This document shows, piece by piece, positions 8,031-15,958 of a stretch of DNA of 64,000 nucleotides (position 1 is its first letter; the number at the start of each line of letters is the position of its first letter). A program made the position numbers and the translations under genes. Source of the DNA: Flavobacterium tyrosinilyticum (lineage in GTDB: Bacteria; Bacteroidota; Bacteroidia; Flavobacteriales; Flavobacteriaceae); the NCBI RefSeq assembly GCF_023656565.1, contig NZ_JAMOKG010000001.1, forward strand, positions 812,456-876,455, written 5' to 3'. A model generated the notes under the pieces. The model worked only from the letters and a program-made list of their open reading frames with translations, had not been told where the DNA came from and searched no databases.

Positions 8031-9413
8031 ATGAAAATAGAAAAACGCTGGATTATCTCCTTTATCATGATAAGCGTCGTATGTACGATAGGAGCTTTTT
8101 GGCCAACAGTTACCGAAAATAATTATGTTTTATCAGAATTTGGAACGACAGATCATATTGTTCCTGCCGATGTTGCCTGGATGCTTACTTCAAGCTGTCT
8201 GGTTTTAATCATGACACCAGGATTGTCTTTCTTTTATGGCGGAATGGTAGGAAAGAAAAACGTTATTTCGACTATGCTTCAAAGTTTTATCTGTCTAGGT
8301 GTCGTTACGCTTTTATGGGTTGTAGTTGCATTTAGTCTTGCTTTTGGAGAACCGGTTGGTTTTGGTTCTGGAGATCATTTTTACAGCTTTTTTGGTAATC
8401 CGACCACTTTTGCTTTTATGGATTATGTTGGCGTTCTGCCTCATAAACAATTGGCCAATACGATTCCGTTTATGCTTTTTGCTTTGTTTCAGATGAAATT
8501 TGCCATCATTTGTCCTGCAATTATCACAGGTTCGTTTGCAGAGCGCGTTCGTTTTATTTCTTATTTAGTTTTCATTAGTTTATTTACCATTTTTATATAT
8601 GCTCCTTTATGTCACGCGGTTTGGTACCCAACGGGCATTTTAGGAAGTTATTTTGGCGTTAAAGATTTTGCTGGAGGAACTGTGGTGCACATGAGTTCTG
8701 GTTTTGCAGCTTTGGCGGGAGTTATTGTTTTAGGAAAAAGAAAAAACAGCCAGCATATTCCAACCAATATTCCATTTGTATTATTAGGAACAGGAATGCT
8801 TTGGTTTGGATGGTTCGGTTTCAACGCTGGATCTGCTCTAGCGGCCAACGGAACTGCGGCTATGGCTTTTGCTACAACGACAACTTCATCGGCTGCAGCG
8901 ATGTTAACTTGGATTTTCTTTGACAGAATGAACGGAAGAAAAGTTTCTGCCCTTGGCGCTTGTATTGGTGCTGTTGTTGGTCTTGTTGCCATTACGCCTG
9001 CTGCAGGATTTATTTCGGTGCCAGAAAGTATGTTTTTCGGTTTCATTACGGCTCTAGTCTCTAATACCGCTGTAAATTGTAAATATTCTAAAAAATTCGA
9101 CGATACGCTTGACGTTTTTGCTTGTCACGGTGTGGGCGGAATTATGGGAATGATCCTAACCGCTATTTTCGCTCACGGCGAAAATGCAAGTTTACTTCAC
9201 GGCGGATGGAATGTTTTCGGACATCACATGATGGCATTGGTTCTAGTTTCAGTCTTTACTTTCTTTGGAGCTTATTTCTTGTTCAAAGTAACCAATTTCA
9301 TTATTCCGCTAAGAGTTTCAGAAGAATCAGAACACATCGGATTGGATTTATCTCAACATGATGAAACTTTAGATCCGAAATCAAAACCAATTACTGAGCC
9401 TCATTACGGTTAA
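8031..9413 (+). CDS. amtB: Ammonium transporter, Amt family
   Basis: The product has 460 residues with about 11 membrane segments. Family hallmarks include the VHMSSGFAAL and CHGVGGIMG segments carrying the two pore histidines, the CHAVWYPTG loop, and the GGMVGKKNVISTMLQSF region near the N-terminus. It conducts NH3/NH4+ across the inner membrane. The cytoplasmic tail (after about residue 425) is short and acidic. No glnK/PII gene is adjacent, unlike many amtB loci, so any PII control would come from elsewhere. A first membrane segment precedes the Amt fold and may be a signal sequence. The symbol follows family usage. Confidence 0.93.
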   Translation: MKIEKRWIISFIMISVVCTIGAFWPTVTENNYVLSEFGTTDHIVPADVAWMLTSSCLVLIMTPGLSFFYGGMVGKKNVISTMLQSFICLGVVTLLWVVVAFSLAFGEPVGFGSGDHFYSFFGNPTTFAFMDYVGVLPHKQLANTIPFMLFALFQMKFAIICPAIITGSFAERVRFISYLVFISLFTIFIYAPLCHAVWYPTGILGSYFGVKDFAGGTVVHMSSGFAALAGVIVLGKRKNSQHIPTNIPFVLLGTGMLWFGWFGFNAGSALAANGTAAMAFATTTTSSAAAMLTWIFFDRMNGRKVSALGACIGAVVGLVAITPAAGFISVPESMFFGFITALVSNTAVNCKYSKKFDDTLDVFACHGVGGIMGMILTAIFAHGENASLLHGGWNVFGHHMMALVLVSVFTFFGAYFLFKVTNFIIPLRVSEESEHIGLDLSQHDETLDPKSKPITEPHYG

Positions 9414-9427
9414 AAATATTTTTTTCA

Positions 9428-9476
9428 GCCACGAATTCACGAATTATTTTAAAAATAAAATTCGTGAATTCGTGGC
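9428..9476. repeat. 18-bp inverted repeat (GCCACGAATTCACGAATT family)
   Basis: Perfect arms at 9428-9445 and 9459-9476 lie between amtB and trmB. The same arm sequence forms the outer layer of the nested repeat at 37159-37432. Confidence 0.85.
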
Positions 9477-9525
9477 GGAAAACTTTTTAAACCTAATTAC
9501 GCTATTTTCATTCGTTTATATTCCT

Positions 9526-9533
9526 TAATTTTG
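9526..9533 (+). promoter_or_regulatory. -7 element (TAATTTTG) overlapping the apparent upstream trmB start
   Basis: TAATTTTG fits TAnnTTTG. Because it overlaps the TTG at 9531 that would give the longest frame, translation most likely starts downstream, at GTG 9552. Confidence 0.55.
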
Positions 9534-9551
9534 CGGAAAATTTTTGTAAAA

Positions 9552-10229
9552 GTGGGAAGTAAAAATAAACTAAAAAGATTCAGAGAAAACGAAACATTTC
9601 AAAACGTTTTTCAGCCAACCAGAGAAGAAGTTGTAGGCGATTTAATGCCTTTAAAAGGAAAATGGAACTCTGATTTCTTTAAAAATGACAATCCATTAGT
9701 TTTAGAATTAGGATGTGGAAAGGGAGAATATTCTGTTGGATTAGCAGAAAAATACCCAAACAAAAATTTTATCGGAATTGATATTAAAGGTGCGCGTTTC
9801 TGGCGTGGTGCCAAAACTGCTGTTGAAGACGGACTTCATAATGTTGCTTTCGTACGTACACAAATCGAATTGATCAATCATATTTTTGCTGAAGGCGAAG
9901 TAGACGAAATCTGGATTACTTTCCCAGATCCGCAGATCAAATACAAGAGAACCAAACACAGAATGACCAATTCTGAGTTCTTGAAATTGTACAAAAAAAT
10001 CCTAAAAAAAGACGGTGTTGTAAACCTTAAAACCGATAGCGAATTTATGCACGGTTATACGCTTGGACTACTTCACGGAGAAGGTCACGAAGTTTTATAT
10101 GCCAACCATAATGTTTATAAAAACGAAGGAAGCCCAGAAGTTGTAACTTCTATACAGACTTTTTACGAAAAACAATATTTAGAAATTAATAAGGCAATTA
10201 CGTATATTCGTTTCAAAATTAAAGACTAA
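9552..10229 (+). CDS. trmB: tRNA (guanine-N7-)-methyltransferase
   Basis: With a GTG start at 9552 the protein has 225 residues and begins GSKNKLKRFRENETF after the initiator, as in other Flavobacteria. The SAM-binding segment LELGCGKGEYSVGLAEKYP, the FIGIDIKGARFWRGAKTA strand and helix, and ITFPDPQIKYKRTKHRMT (the catalytic PDP and tRNA-contacting region) define TrmB. It methylates G46 in the variable loop of tRNA. The frame can be extended to a TTG at 9531, but that codon lies in the probable promoter. It is followed 43 bases later by the LysE-type gene on the same strand. Confidence 0.94.
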   Translation: MGSKNKLKRFRENETFQNVFQPTREEVVGDLMPLKGKWNSDFFKNDNPLVLELGCGKGEYSVGLAEKYPNKNFIGIDIKGARFWRGAKTAVEDGLHNVAFVRTQIELINHIFAEGEVDEIWITFPDPQIKYKRTKHRMTNSEFLKLYKKILKKDGVVNLKTDSEFMHGYTLGLLHGEGHEVLYANHNVYKNEGSPEVVTSIQTFYEKQYLEINKAITYIRFKIKD

Positions 10230-10272
10230 CTTTAATTTTGAAACCTTTTATCTAACCGATTTTAATAACTAA

Positions 10273-10908
10273 ATGACCTATCTTACCCCATTACTTTCAG
10301 GCTTTATTGCTGCAGCCATCGGGACTGTTCCGCCAGGATTGCTCAACATGACAGCTGCGAAAATAAAAATAAAAGAAGGCAAAAAGAATGCTTTATGGTT
10401 TGTAATCGGGGCTGTTTTAGTTATTTTTTTTCAAGCTTATGTTGCCGTATTATTTGCTCGCGTCATAGACAATCGTCCAGATGTTGTAACCTTATTGCGT
10501 GAAGTTGGTTTTGTCATTTTTTCGATTTTAACTATTTATTTTTTATTTTTTGCAAAAGATCCGATAGCAAAGAAAAAAACGAAAATCAAAAAGAGTAAAA
10601 AAAGCAGTTTCTTTCTCGGAATGCTACTTTCTGGATTAAACTTCTTTCCGATTCCGTATTATGTTGTCGTAAGTGTTACTCTGGCTTCATACAATCTTTT
10701 TACATTTCAAAACCCGATTATACTAACATTTGTATTAGGTTCTGTTCTTGGGGCTTTCGGAATTTTATACAGCTATATTGCTTTCTTCGGAAGAATAGAA
10801 AAGAAAACCGATTACTTCATGAGAAACATGAATACCATTATCGGGACCATTACTGGATTAGTTGCTCTAGCAACACTTTTTAATATCCTGAATTACTACT
10901 TCGGATAA
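10273..10908 (+). CDS. LysE-family translocator
   Basis: The product has 211 residues with about six membrane helices. The N-terminal TVPPGLLNMTAAKIKIKEGKKNAL matches the conserved P-P-G/P-G-P region of LysE/RhtB amino-acid exporters, and a basic cytoplasmic loop (KKKTKIKKSKKSS, residues about 100-112) separates the two halves. These proteins export amino acids or related solutes; the substrate here is unknown. It lies 43 bases after trmB and is probably co-transcribed. An inverted repeat follows. Confidence 0.82.
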   Translation: MTYLTPLLSGFIAAAIGTVPPGLLNMTAAKIKIKEGKKNALWFVIGAVLVIFFQAYVAVLFARVIDNRPDVVTLLREVGFVIFSILTIYFLFFAKDPIAKKKTKIKKSKKSSFFLGMLLSGLNFFPIPYYVVVSVTLASYNLFTFQNPIILTFVLGSVLGAFGILYSYIAFFGRIEKKTDYFMRNMNTIIGTITGLVALATLFNILNYYFG

Positions 10909-10916
10909 TTTTTATA

Positions 10917-11040
10917 GCCACAGATTAAAGGGATTAAAATGATTTTTTTCTTTGTGGTTAATTATTTCTCACGCAGATTTTGCAGATTTTAGCAGATTAA
11001 TAGTAATTTTAAAATCTTTATAATCCTTTTAATCTGTGGC
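10917..11040. repeat. Intergenic inverted repeat (GCCACAGATTAAAAGGATTA family)
   Basis: The arm at 10917-10936 pairs with 11021-11040 with one mismatch; CGCAGATTTTGCAGATT-type sequence fills the middle. The same arm family occurs at 12975-13042, within 30380-30441 and at 37211-37271. Confidence 0.8.
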
Positions 11041-11048
11041 AAAACATC

Positions 11049-11375
11049 ATGGCAGAAGAGAATTTTTTTGAAAGAGTTTATGTAATCGCCAGACAAATTC
11101 CATTTGGAAAAGTTACTTCTTATGGCGCTATTGCAAAAGCTTTGGGCACAGCTCGTTCCGCACGAATGGTCGGTTGGGCAATGAATGCCTGTCATAATAT
11201 GGATGATGTTCCTGCGCACCGAGTGGTAAACCAAAAAGGTCTTCTAACAGGAAAACATCACTTTGACGGAACCAATTTAATGCAGCAACTTTTAGAAAAT
11301 GAAGGCATAAAAGTGGTCAATAATCAGATTGTAGATTTTGAAAAACATTTTTGGAAACCGGAAGTTGAATCGTAA
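11049..11375 (+). CDS. Alkyltransferase-like protein (MGMT family without the active-site cysteine)
   Basis: This 108-residue protein is a single DNA-binding domain of the O6-alkylguanine-DNA methyltransferase family: IPFGKVTSYGAIAKALG, the RMVGWAMNAC arginine-finger helix, then VPAHRVVNQKGLLTG. In true methyltransferases the last segment reads PCHRV; here Ala56 replaces the acceptor cysteine. This is the signature of alkyltransferase-like (ATL) proteins, which bind and flip O6-alkylguanine and hand the lesion to nucleotide excision repair. It starts 9 bases after an inverted repeat and has no partner gene. Confidence 0.9.
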   Translation: MAEENFFERVYVIARQIPFGKVTSYGAIAKALGTARSARMVGWAMNACHNMDDVPAHRVVNQKGLLTGKHHFDGTNLMQQLLENEGIKVVNNQIVDFEKHFWKPEVES

Positions 11376-11396
11376 AAATCATTTTCACCATATAAG

Positions 11397-11520
11397 TGAT
11401 ATAAGTTCATTTTAGCAGAAAGAATTTATATTTTTATTTTCTCTCGCAGATTTTGCAGATTAAACAGATTTATCGTTCAATAAAAAAAGAAAATCTTCCG
11501 AATCTGCAAAATCTGCGGGA
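11397..11520. repeat. ACCATATAAG box followed by a 17-bp CGCAGATTTTGCAGATT inverted repeat
   Basis: ACCATATAAGTGATATAAG lies at 11397-11415. Perfect 17-bp arms follow at 11445-11461 and 11501-11517. The region separates the convergent ATL and histidine kinase genes. Confidence 0.75.
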
Positions 11521-11567
11521 ACAAAAAAAACTTCAAGACTTTGCGAGATTAACACAATTCTCTTTAT

Positions 11568-11593
11568 GTAGACGCACTGCAGTGCGTCTCTAC
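11568..11593. repeat. Perfect palindrome AGACGCACTGCAGTGCGTCT with flanking GTA/TAC
   Basis: A 20-bp perfect palindrome at 11570-11589 is bounded by GT and CTAC. It lies between convergent genes, followed by TTCGCGTCTTTGCGACTTTGTGGC-like repeat debris. It is a short dispersed repeat rather than a coding element. Confidence 0.8.
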
Positions 11594-11633
11594 GATAAAA
11601 TCTTCGCGTCTTTGCGACTTTGTGGCAAACCCA

Positions 11634-12959
11634 CTAAATCAAGCAAATCACAAAACTTGTTTTATCTTCATCGGTTTGATAGCTTAGATAACCTCCGTGC
11701 GCTTCAATTATGTTTTTAGAAAGCGTCAAACCAATTCCAGCTCCATCTTTTCTGGTGGTGAAAAACGGAAGAAAAACTTTATCTCTAATTTCCGCATCTA
11801 CTCCTTTTCCGTTATCTGAAATCACAATGAAAAAACGATTATTTTCAGTATAGCTCGAGATTATTAATTTCTTTTCTGTTTTCTCTTTTAAAGCATGAAT
11901 ACTATTGGTAATCAAATTGATAATCACCTGCTCCATCTGATTTTTATCAATCATAATAGAACGTGAACTGTGTATCTCATTCATTAATTCTATTCTTTCT
12001 TCCTTCAAGATCGGACTCATAATTCGAAGGCAATCTTCAAACAGAGCATTGATTGGCGTCATTTGTTTATTCGGCGTTGGCAGCATTGCCAGTTTACGAT
12101 AATTCTCGACAAAAAACTGTAAATGATCGCTTCTATTTATGATTGTCGAAATACTGCTTTTGATATCTTCAAAATCGTCATCTTCCAATTCATCCTGATC
12201 TACAATATGAAGCAAATTCTGCGAAAGCGCACGAATAGGCGTTAGTGAATTCATTAATTCATGCGAAATAATTTTCATCAGATTAATCCATGCTTCTTTT
12301 TCTTTTTTCTCAATAACGCGCTGAATACTGTCTAGTAAAATAATAAAATACTCTTTGTTATAAGTCTGCGTAAGAGAAGTTTGCAGCATAAAAGTCTGCA
12401 GATCCTGATCTTCAATTTTAATTGAAATGGCAGTTTTTAATTCTGTAAAACCAACCTTTTCAATTTCGCCACACAAACTTGGAAGATAATTTTTAAGGTA
12501 TTTCCAATGACTTACTTTTGGCACTTTAAAAAGATTCGAAAAACAGTCATTCATTATAAAAATGGACCAATCCTCATTTTCTTTTTCTAAGATTAAAGCA
12601 GCGGTATCAATACTGTTCAGAATCGAACGGTAGATTAATTCTTTGGATATCTGCTCTTGTTTCTGAACCTTTAAAGTATCATACAAAAGATATAGACTAT
12701 TAAAATTGTCTTTTTTATATTCTTCTGGAAAATGGGCAGAAAAGTCATCATGAAGAATTGAATTTATCGTTTTATCATAAAACAGCAACTGGTTTTTGAC
12801 AAAAAAATACATTTCGATTAGAAAAATCAAAACGAAAACACCAACCAATAAAGCGTTGTATTGAAATCCTTTGTACAACAATAGCGCACTGCAAAGAAAG
12901 AGCGCCATGACAAACACAACTCTTATGAACAAGGCATTATAAAATTTCCAGTTTTTCAT
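11634..12959 (-). CDS. NtrY-like sensor histidine kinase
   Basis: The protein has 441 residues. Two adjacent N-terminal membrane helices (residues about 10-55) lead to a PAS-like linker (about 100-210), the dimerisation/phosphoacceptor H-box KIISHELMNSLTPIRALSQN with the phosphorylated His, the N-box INLITNSIHALKEK, and ATP-lid boxes ISDNGKGVD and GAGIGLTLSKNIIEAHGG. It would phosphorylate the sigma-54 activator encoded just upstream on the same strand. The two genes are separated by a 19-bp inverted repeat. The input signal is unknown; linkage to the exporter suggests envelope stress or a toxic compound. Confidence 0.9.
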   Translation of the reverse strand: MKNWKFYNALFIRVVFVMALFLCSALLLYKGFQYNALLVGVFVLIFLIEMYFFVKNQLLFYDKTINSILHDDFSAHFPEEYKKDNFNSLYLLYDTLKVQKQEQISKELIYRSILNSIDTAALILEKENEDWSIFIMNDCFSNLFKVPKVSHWKYLKNYLPSLCGEIEKVGFTELKTAISIKIEDQDLQTFMLQTSLTQTYNKEYFIILLDSIQRVIEKKEKEAWINLMKIISHELMNSLTPIRALSQNLLHIVDQDELEDDDFEDIKSSISTIINRSDHLQFFVENYRKLAMLPTPNKQMTPINALFEDCLRIMSPILKEERIELMNEIHSSRSIMIDKNQMEQVIINLITNSIHALKEKTEKKLIISSYTENNRFFIVISDNGKGVDAEIRDKVFLPFFTTRKDGAGIGLTLSKNIIEAHGGYLSYQTDEDKTSFVICLI

Positions 12960-12974
12960 TTATTATTTTTTTTT

Positions 12975-13042
12975 GCCACAGATTAAAAGGATTAAAAAGG
13001 ATTTTTTATTTTAAATCTGTGAAAATCCTTTTAATCTGTGGC
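12975..13042. repeat. 19-bp inverted repeat inside the two-component operon
   Basis: GCCACAGATTAAAAGGATT (12975-12993) and its exact complement (13024-13042) form a hairpin between the response regulator and histidine kinase genes. It could reduce kinase expression relative to the regulator. Confidence 0.85.
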
Positions 13043-13058
13043 AAAATTATTATTCGTT

Positions 13059-14411
13059 CTAATTCTTCAAATCGTATTTTTCTATTCTTCTGTACAAAGC
13101 AGCACGAGACAAACCTAATTCCTCTGCAGTTTTACTGATGTTTCCGTTGTGTTTAAAAAGTGCTTTTTCAATTGCTCCCTTCTCCATTTCCGATAACGGA
13201 TTTTCATCATTTTCCTGAATTTCTTCAAAGTCCAAAATATCCAGATCCATTACCGAAATGGTATTGTTTTCAGCTAAAATCAGAGCGCGTTCAATTTTGT
13301 TTTCCATTTCTCGAACATTCCCTTTCCATGGATATTTTTCCAAATACAAGAGAACATTATCTTCAAAGCGCCAATTTTCCTGATTGTATTTTTCGGCAAT
13401 CTGTTCCAAAATAAAATTAGCCATCGGTACAATATCGTCTTTTCTTTCTCTTAAAGAAGGCAGATTGATTTCCATGGTATTAATTCGGTACAGCAAATCT
13501 TCACGGAACGTTTTATTTTTGACTTCTGTTTTAATATCACTGTTCGTTGCGGCAATAACGCGAACATTCAGTGGTCGTGGTTTGCTTTCGCCTAAACGCG
13601 TTACGGTTTTGGTTTGTAAAACGTGCAATAATTTAGCTTGAAGATGCAAGGGAATATTTCCGATTTCGTCTAGAAAAATTGTTCCGTTTGATGCATTTTC
13701 AAAACGTCCCGGAGTATCAATTTTAGCATCAGTAAAAGCACCTTTGGCATAACCAAAAAGCTCGCTTTCAAACAGATTATCGCTTAGAGAACCTAAATCT
13801 ACATGTACAAAAGGCTCGTTTTTCCTCTCAGAATGCTGATGAATAAATTCGGCAAAAACATATTTTCCTGTTCCATTTTCGCCCAAAATCAAAACATTGG
13901 CATCTGTTCGGGCTACTTTTTCGGCTATAGAATACGCTTGTTTTATTTTAGCTGAAGTGCCGACAAAATATTTCTTTTCGGTCTTTTCTATTTTTTCTAA
14001 AGTTGTTTTTTTGCCGTTTTTTCTGCTTTCCGTAACCGCTTTATCAATAACTTCTAACAGCTTTTCGTTATTCCACGGTTTTAGCACATAATCAAAAGCT
14101 CCAATCTTAATACCCTCTACAGCAGTTTCAATTTTACCAAAAGCGGTCATTAAGATCACAATTGTATTTGGAGAAAGGGTTTTAATTTCTTTTAGCCAAT
14201 GAATTCCTTCACGCCCATCTTCAAAACCAATTCGGTAATTCATATCCAGCAAAACCACATTTATGTCATTTTCGCTTAAAATTGAAATGATTTTTTTAGG
14301 ACTATTGGTTGTAAAAATCGTCTCGAAATGTTTTTTAAGAATCATTTTTGCAGAAAAAAGAATTTCTTCCTGATCGTCAACAACTAATATTTGGGCTAGT
14401 TTCTTTCTCAT
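13059..14411 (-). CDS. NtrC-type sigma-54-dependent response regulator
   Basis: The product has 450 residues: a receiver domain (about 1-125; ILVVDDQEEILFSAK, the phosphorylation Asp in VVLLDMNYR), an AAA+ domain (about 150-385; Walker A GENGTGKYVFAEF, ELFGYAKGAFTDAK, Walker B-like GTIFLDEIGNIPLH, and the RLGESKPRPLNVRVIAATN region), and a Fis-type helix-turn-helix at the end (NISKTAEELGLSRAALYRRI). The sigma-54-contacting loop reads GAFTDA instead of GAFTGA. It is divergent from an exporter operon whose upstream region holds a symmetric palindrome and a -24/-12-like promoter, the likely target. Confidence 0.93.
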   Translation of the reverse strand: MRKKLAQILVVDDQEEILFSAKMILKKHFETIFTTNSPKKIISILSENDINVVLLDMNYRIGFEDGREGIHWLKEIKTLSPNTIVILMTAFGKIETAVEGIKIGAFDYVLKPWNNEKLLEVIDKAVTESRKNGKKTTLEKIEKTEKKYFVGTSAKIKQAYSIAEKVARTDANVLILGENGTGKYVFAEFIHQHSERKNEPFVHVDLGSLSDNLFESELFGYAKGAFTDAKIDTPGRFENASNGTIFLDEIGNIPLHLQAKLLHVLQTKTVTRLGESKPRPLNVRVIAATNSDIKTEVKNKTFREDLLYRINTMEINLPSLRERKDDIVPMANFILEQIAEKYNQENWRFEDNVLLYLEKYPWKGNVREMENKIERALILAENNTISVMDLDILDFEEIQENDENPLSEMEKGAIEKALFKHNGNISKTAEELGLSRAALYRRIEKYDLKN

Positions 14412-14424
14412 TTGGTCTTTTTTC

Positions 14425-14462
14425 TGTCCGCTTCCGAACGGTCAACTGTTCATTATCGGACA
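14425..14462. promoter_or_regulatory. Symmetric palindrome, probable enhancer site for the sigma-54 activator
   Basis: TGTCCG (14425-14430), N5, GAAC (14436-14439), N8, GTTC (14448-14451), N5, CGGACA (14457-14462) are exactly symmetric about 14443.5. The site lies 14 bases upstream of the regulator start and about 65 bases upstream of the -24-like element of the divergent exporter, the usual arrangement of an NtrC-type upstream activator sequence. Confidence 0.65.
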
Positions 14463-14526
14463 CTGCTTTTTTGAAGTGTTTTTTAAAGCCTCTTTAAAAT
14501 CAATACTTTACAAATAATAAATTTTA

Positions 14527-14542
14527 TGGCACAGTATTTACC
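14527..14542 (+). promoter_or_regulatory. Sigma-54 (-24/-12) promoter candidate for the exporter operon
   Basis: TGGCACAGTATTTACC matches the consensus TGGCACRN4TTGCW at all -24 positions; the GG and the following dinucleotide are 10 bases apart as required. The -12 dinucleotide is AC rather than GC. A transcript would start about 19 bases before the ATG at 14572. Confidence 0.6.
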
Positions 14543-14571
14543 TATTGATTATCAGTAAAATAAATTAAAAA

Positions 14572-15816
14572 ATGGACACGATAATTCCTCGTAAAAATAA
14601 AAAATTTAGATATCTCGCAATAGCAATTGCTGTTTTTTTAGTTTTGCTTACCATCTCGGTTTTTGCATTTAATACCAAAAGAACTTTAAATGTAAAAGCA
14701 GACGAATTGGTAATCCAAAAAGCAGAAAAAGCCTTTTTTGAAGATTTTGTCGTTTTTCAGGCAAAAGTAGAGCCATTGAACGTTATGCTAGTAAACGTTA
14801 CCGAAGGTGGTTCTGTAAAAGAGATATTTGTAGAAAATGGTGCAATGGTAACCAAAGGACAATCGCTGGCTCGTTTGTACAATCCGAATACAGAATTGAA
14901 TTATCTTACTCAGGAAACCGCTATTATTGAGCAAATCAACAATTTAAATACAGGAAAATTAAATATCAGAAATCAAGAATTGAACTTAAACAAAGATTTA
15001 GTTCTGATTGAACATGATTACAACGACGCGAAGAGACTATATGATATGAATGCGAAGTTGTATGAGAAAGATGTAATTTCTAAAAATGACTGGAATACTT
15101 TTAAAGAAAGCCTTCGTTTTCAGGAAGAACGCAAAAGAACAATTCAGCAAAGCATTCAAAAAGAAAAACAAAGCAATCAGGTTCAGATTTCGCAAATAAA
15201 CCGTTCGATCCAGACTATGGAAAAGAGTTTGGATATTCTTAGAAACAACAAAAAGAACTTTTTAATTACAGCGCCAGAAACAGGACGATTAACCTCTTTT
15301 GAACCTGTTTTAGGAAAGACTTTTCAGGCAGGCGCAAGCATTGGAAGAATCGATTCTAACAAAGGATACAAGCTGATTGCCGAAGTAGACGAATTTTATC
15401 TGGAAAAACTTAGAGAAGGTTTAAAAGGACAGGTAGAATTTAAAGGAAAAAACCTTGAAGTTGTTGTGACCAAAGTAATTCCAGAGGTTAAAGGGGGACG
15501 ATTTACTGTGGAGCTTGCTTTTGTAAGCAAAGAAAACATTGTTCTACAGGACGGACTTAGTTTTGGTGTAAAACTGATTTTGTCTGAAAAGAATAGAACT
15601 TTGGTAATTCCGAGAGGAGCTTTTAACCAGGAAGCAGCAGGAAAATGGATTTTTGTTGTAAATGGTAACAAAGCAGTAAGAAGAAATATCAAACTAGGCC
15701 GCGAAAACCCTTCTTATTATGAAGTCCTAGAAGGCTTAAAAGAAGGCGAATCTGTAGTTACTTCTTCTTACAGCGATTATAAGGATATCGAAGAGCTTTC
15801 TCTAAATAAAGAATAG
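14572..15816 (+). CDS. Efflux periplasmic adaptor (MacA/HlyD-like)
   Basis: The product has 414 residues with one N-terminal membrane segment (YLAIAIAVFLVLLTISVFAF). A split biotinyl-lipoyl-like domain (LVNVTEGGSVKEIFVENGAMVTKG ... FLITAPETGRLTSF) flanks a long helical hairpin (about residues 120-225, Gln/Lys/Glu-rich coiled coil), followed by beta-barrel and membrane-proximal domains ending GREN...EGLKEGESVVTS. It links inner-membrane ABC permeases to an outer-membrane channel. It is the first gene of an adaptor-ATPase-permease set; no TolC-like gene is adjacent. Probable control is by the divergent NtrC-type system. Confidence 0.88.
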   Translation: MDTIIPRKNKKFRYLAIAIAVFLVLLTISVFAFNTKRTLNVKADELVIQKAEKAFFEDFVVFQAKVEPLNVMLVNVTEGGSVKEIFVENGAMVTKGQSLARLYNPNTELNYLTQETAIIEQINNLNTGKLNIRNQELNLNKDLVLIEHDYNDAKRLYDMNAKLYEKDVISKNDWNTFKESLRFQEERKRTIQQSIQKEKQSNQVQISQINRSIQTMEKSLDILRNNKKNFLITAPETGRLTSFEPVLGKTFQAGASIGRIDSNKGYKLIAEVDEFYLEKLREGLKGQVEFKGKNLEVVVTKVIPEVKGGRFTVELAFVSKENIVLQDGLSFGVKLILSEKNRTLVIPRGAFNQEAAGKWIFVVNGNKAVRRNIKLGRENPSYYEVLEGLKEGESVVTSSYSDYKDIEELSLNKE

Positions 15817-15818
15817 TT

Positions 15819-15890
15819 TATTTTGTTTCAAGCTTCAGGTTTCACGTTAACGCTGCAACCAACTTGAAACCTGAAGCTTGAAACAAAATA
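15819..15890. repeat. 26-bp perfect inverted repeat inside the exporter operon
   Basis: Arms at 15819-15844 and 15865-15890 are exact complements (core GTTTCAAGCTTCAGGTTTCA) with a 20-base loop. A close relative, with GTTTCAAGTTTCAAGTTT, lies at 52192-52256 after leuB. The repeat begins two bases after the adaptor stop codon. Confidence 0.9.
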
Positions 15891-15958
15891 AACAAAAACA
15901 TAGTTTCAATCATCAATCAAAAAACGCATTTAATAACATTTCAAAACCTTAAAAAATT

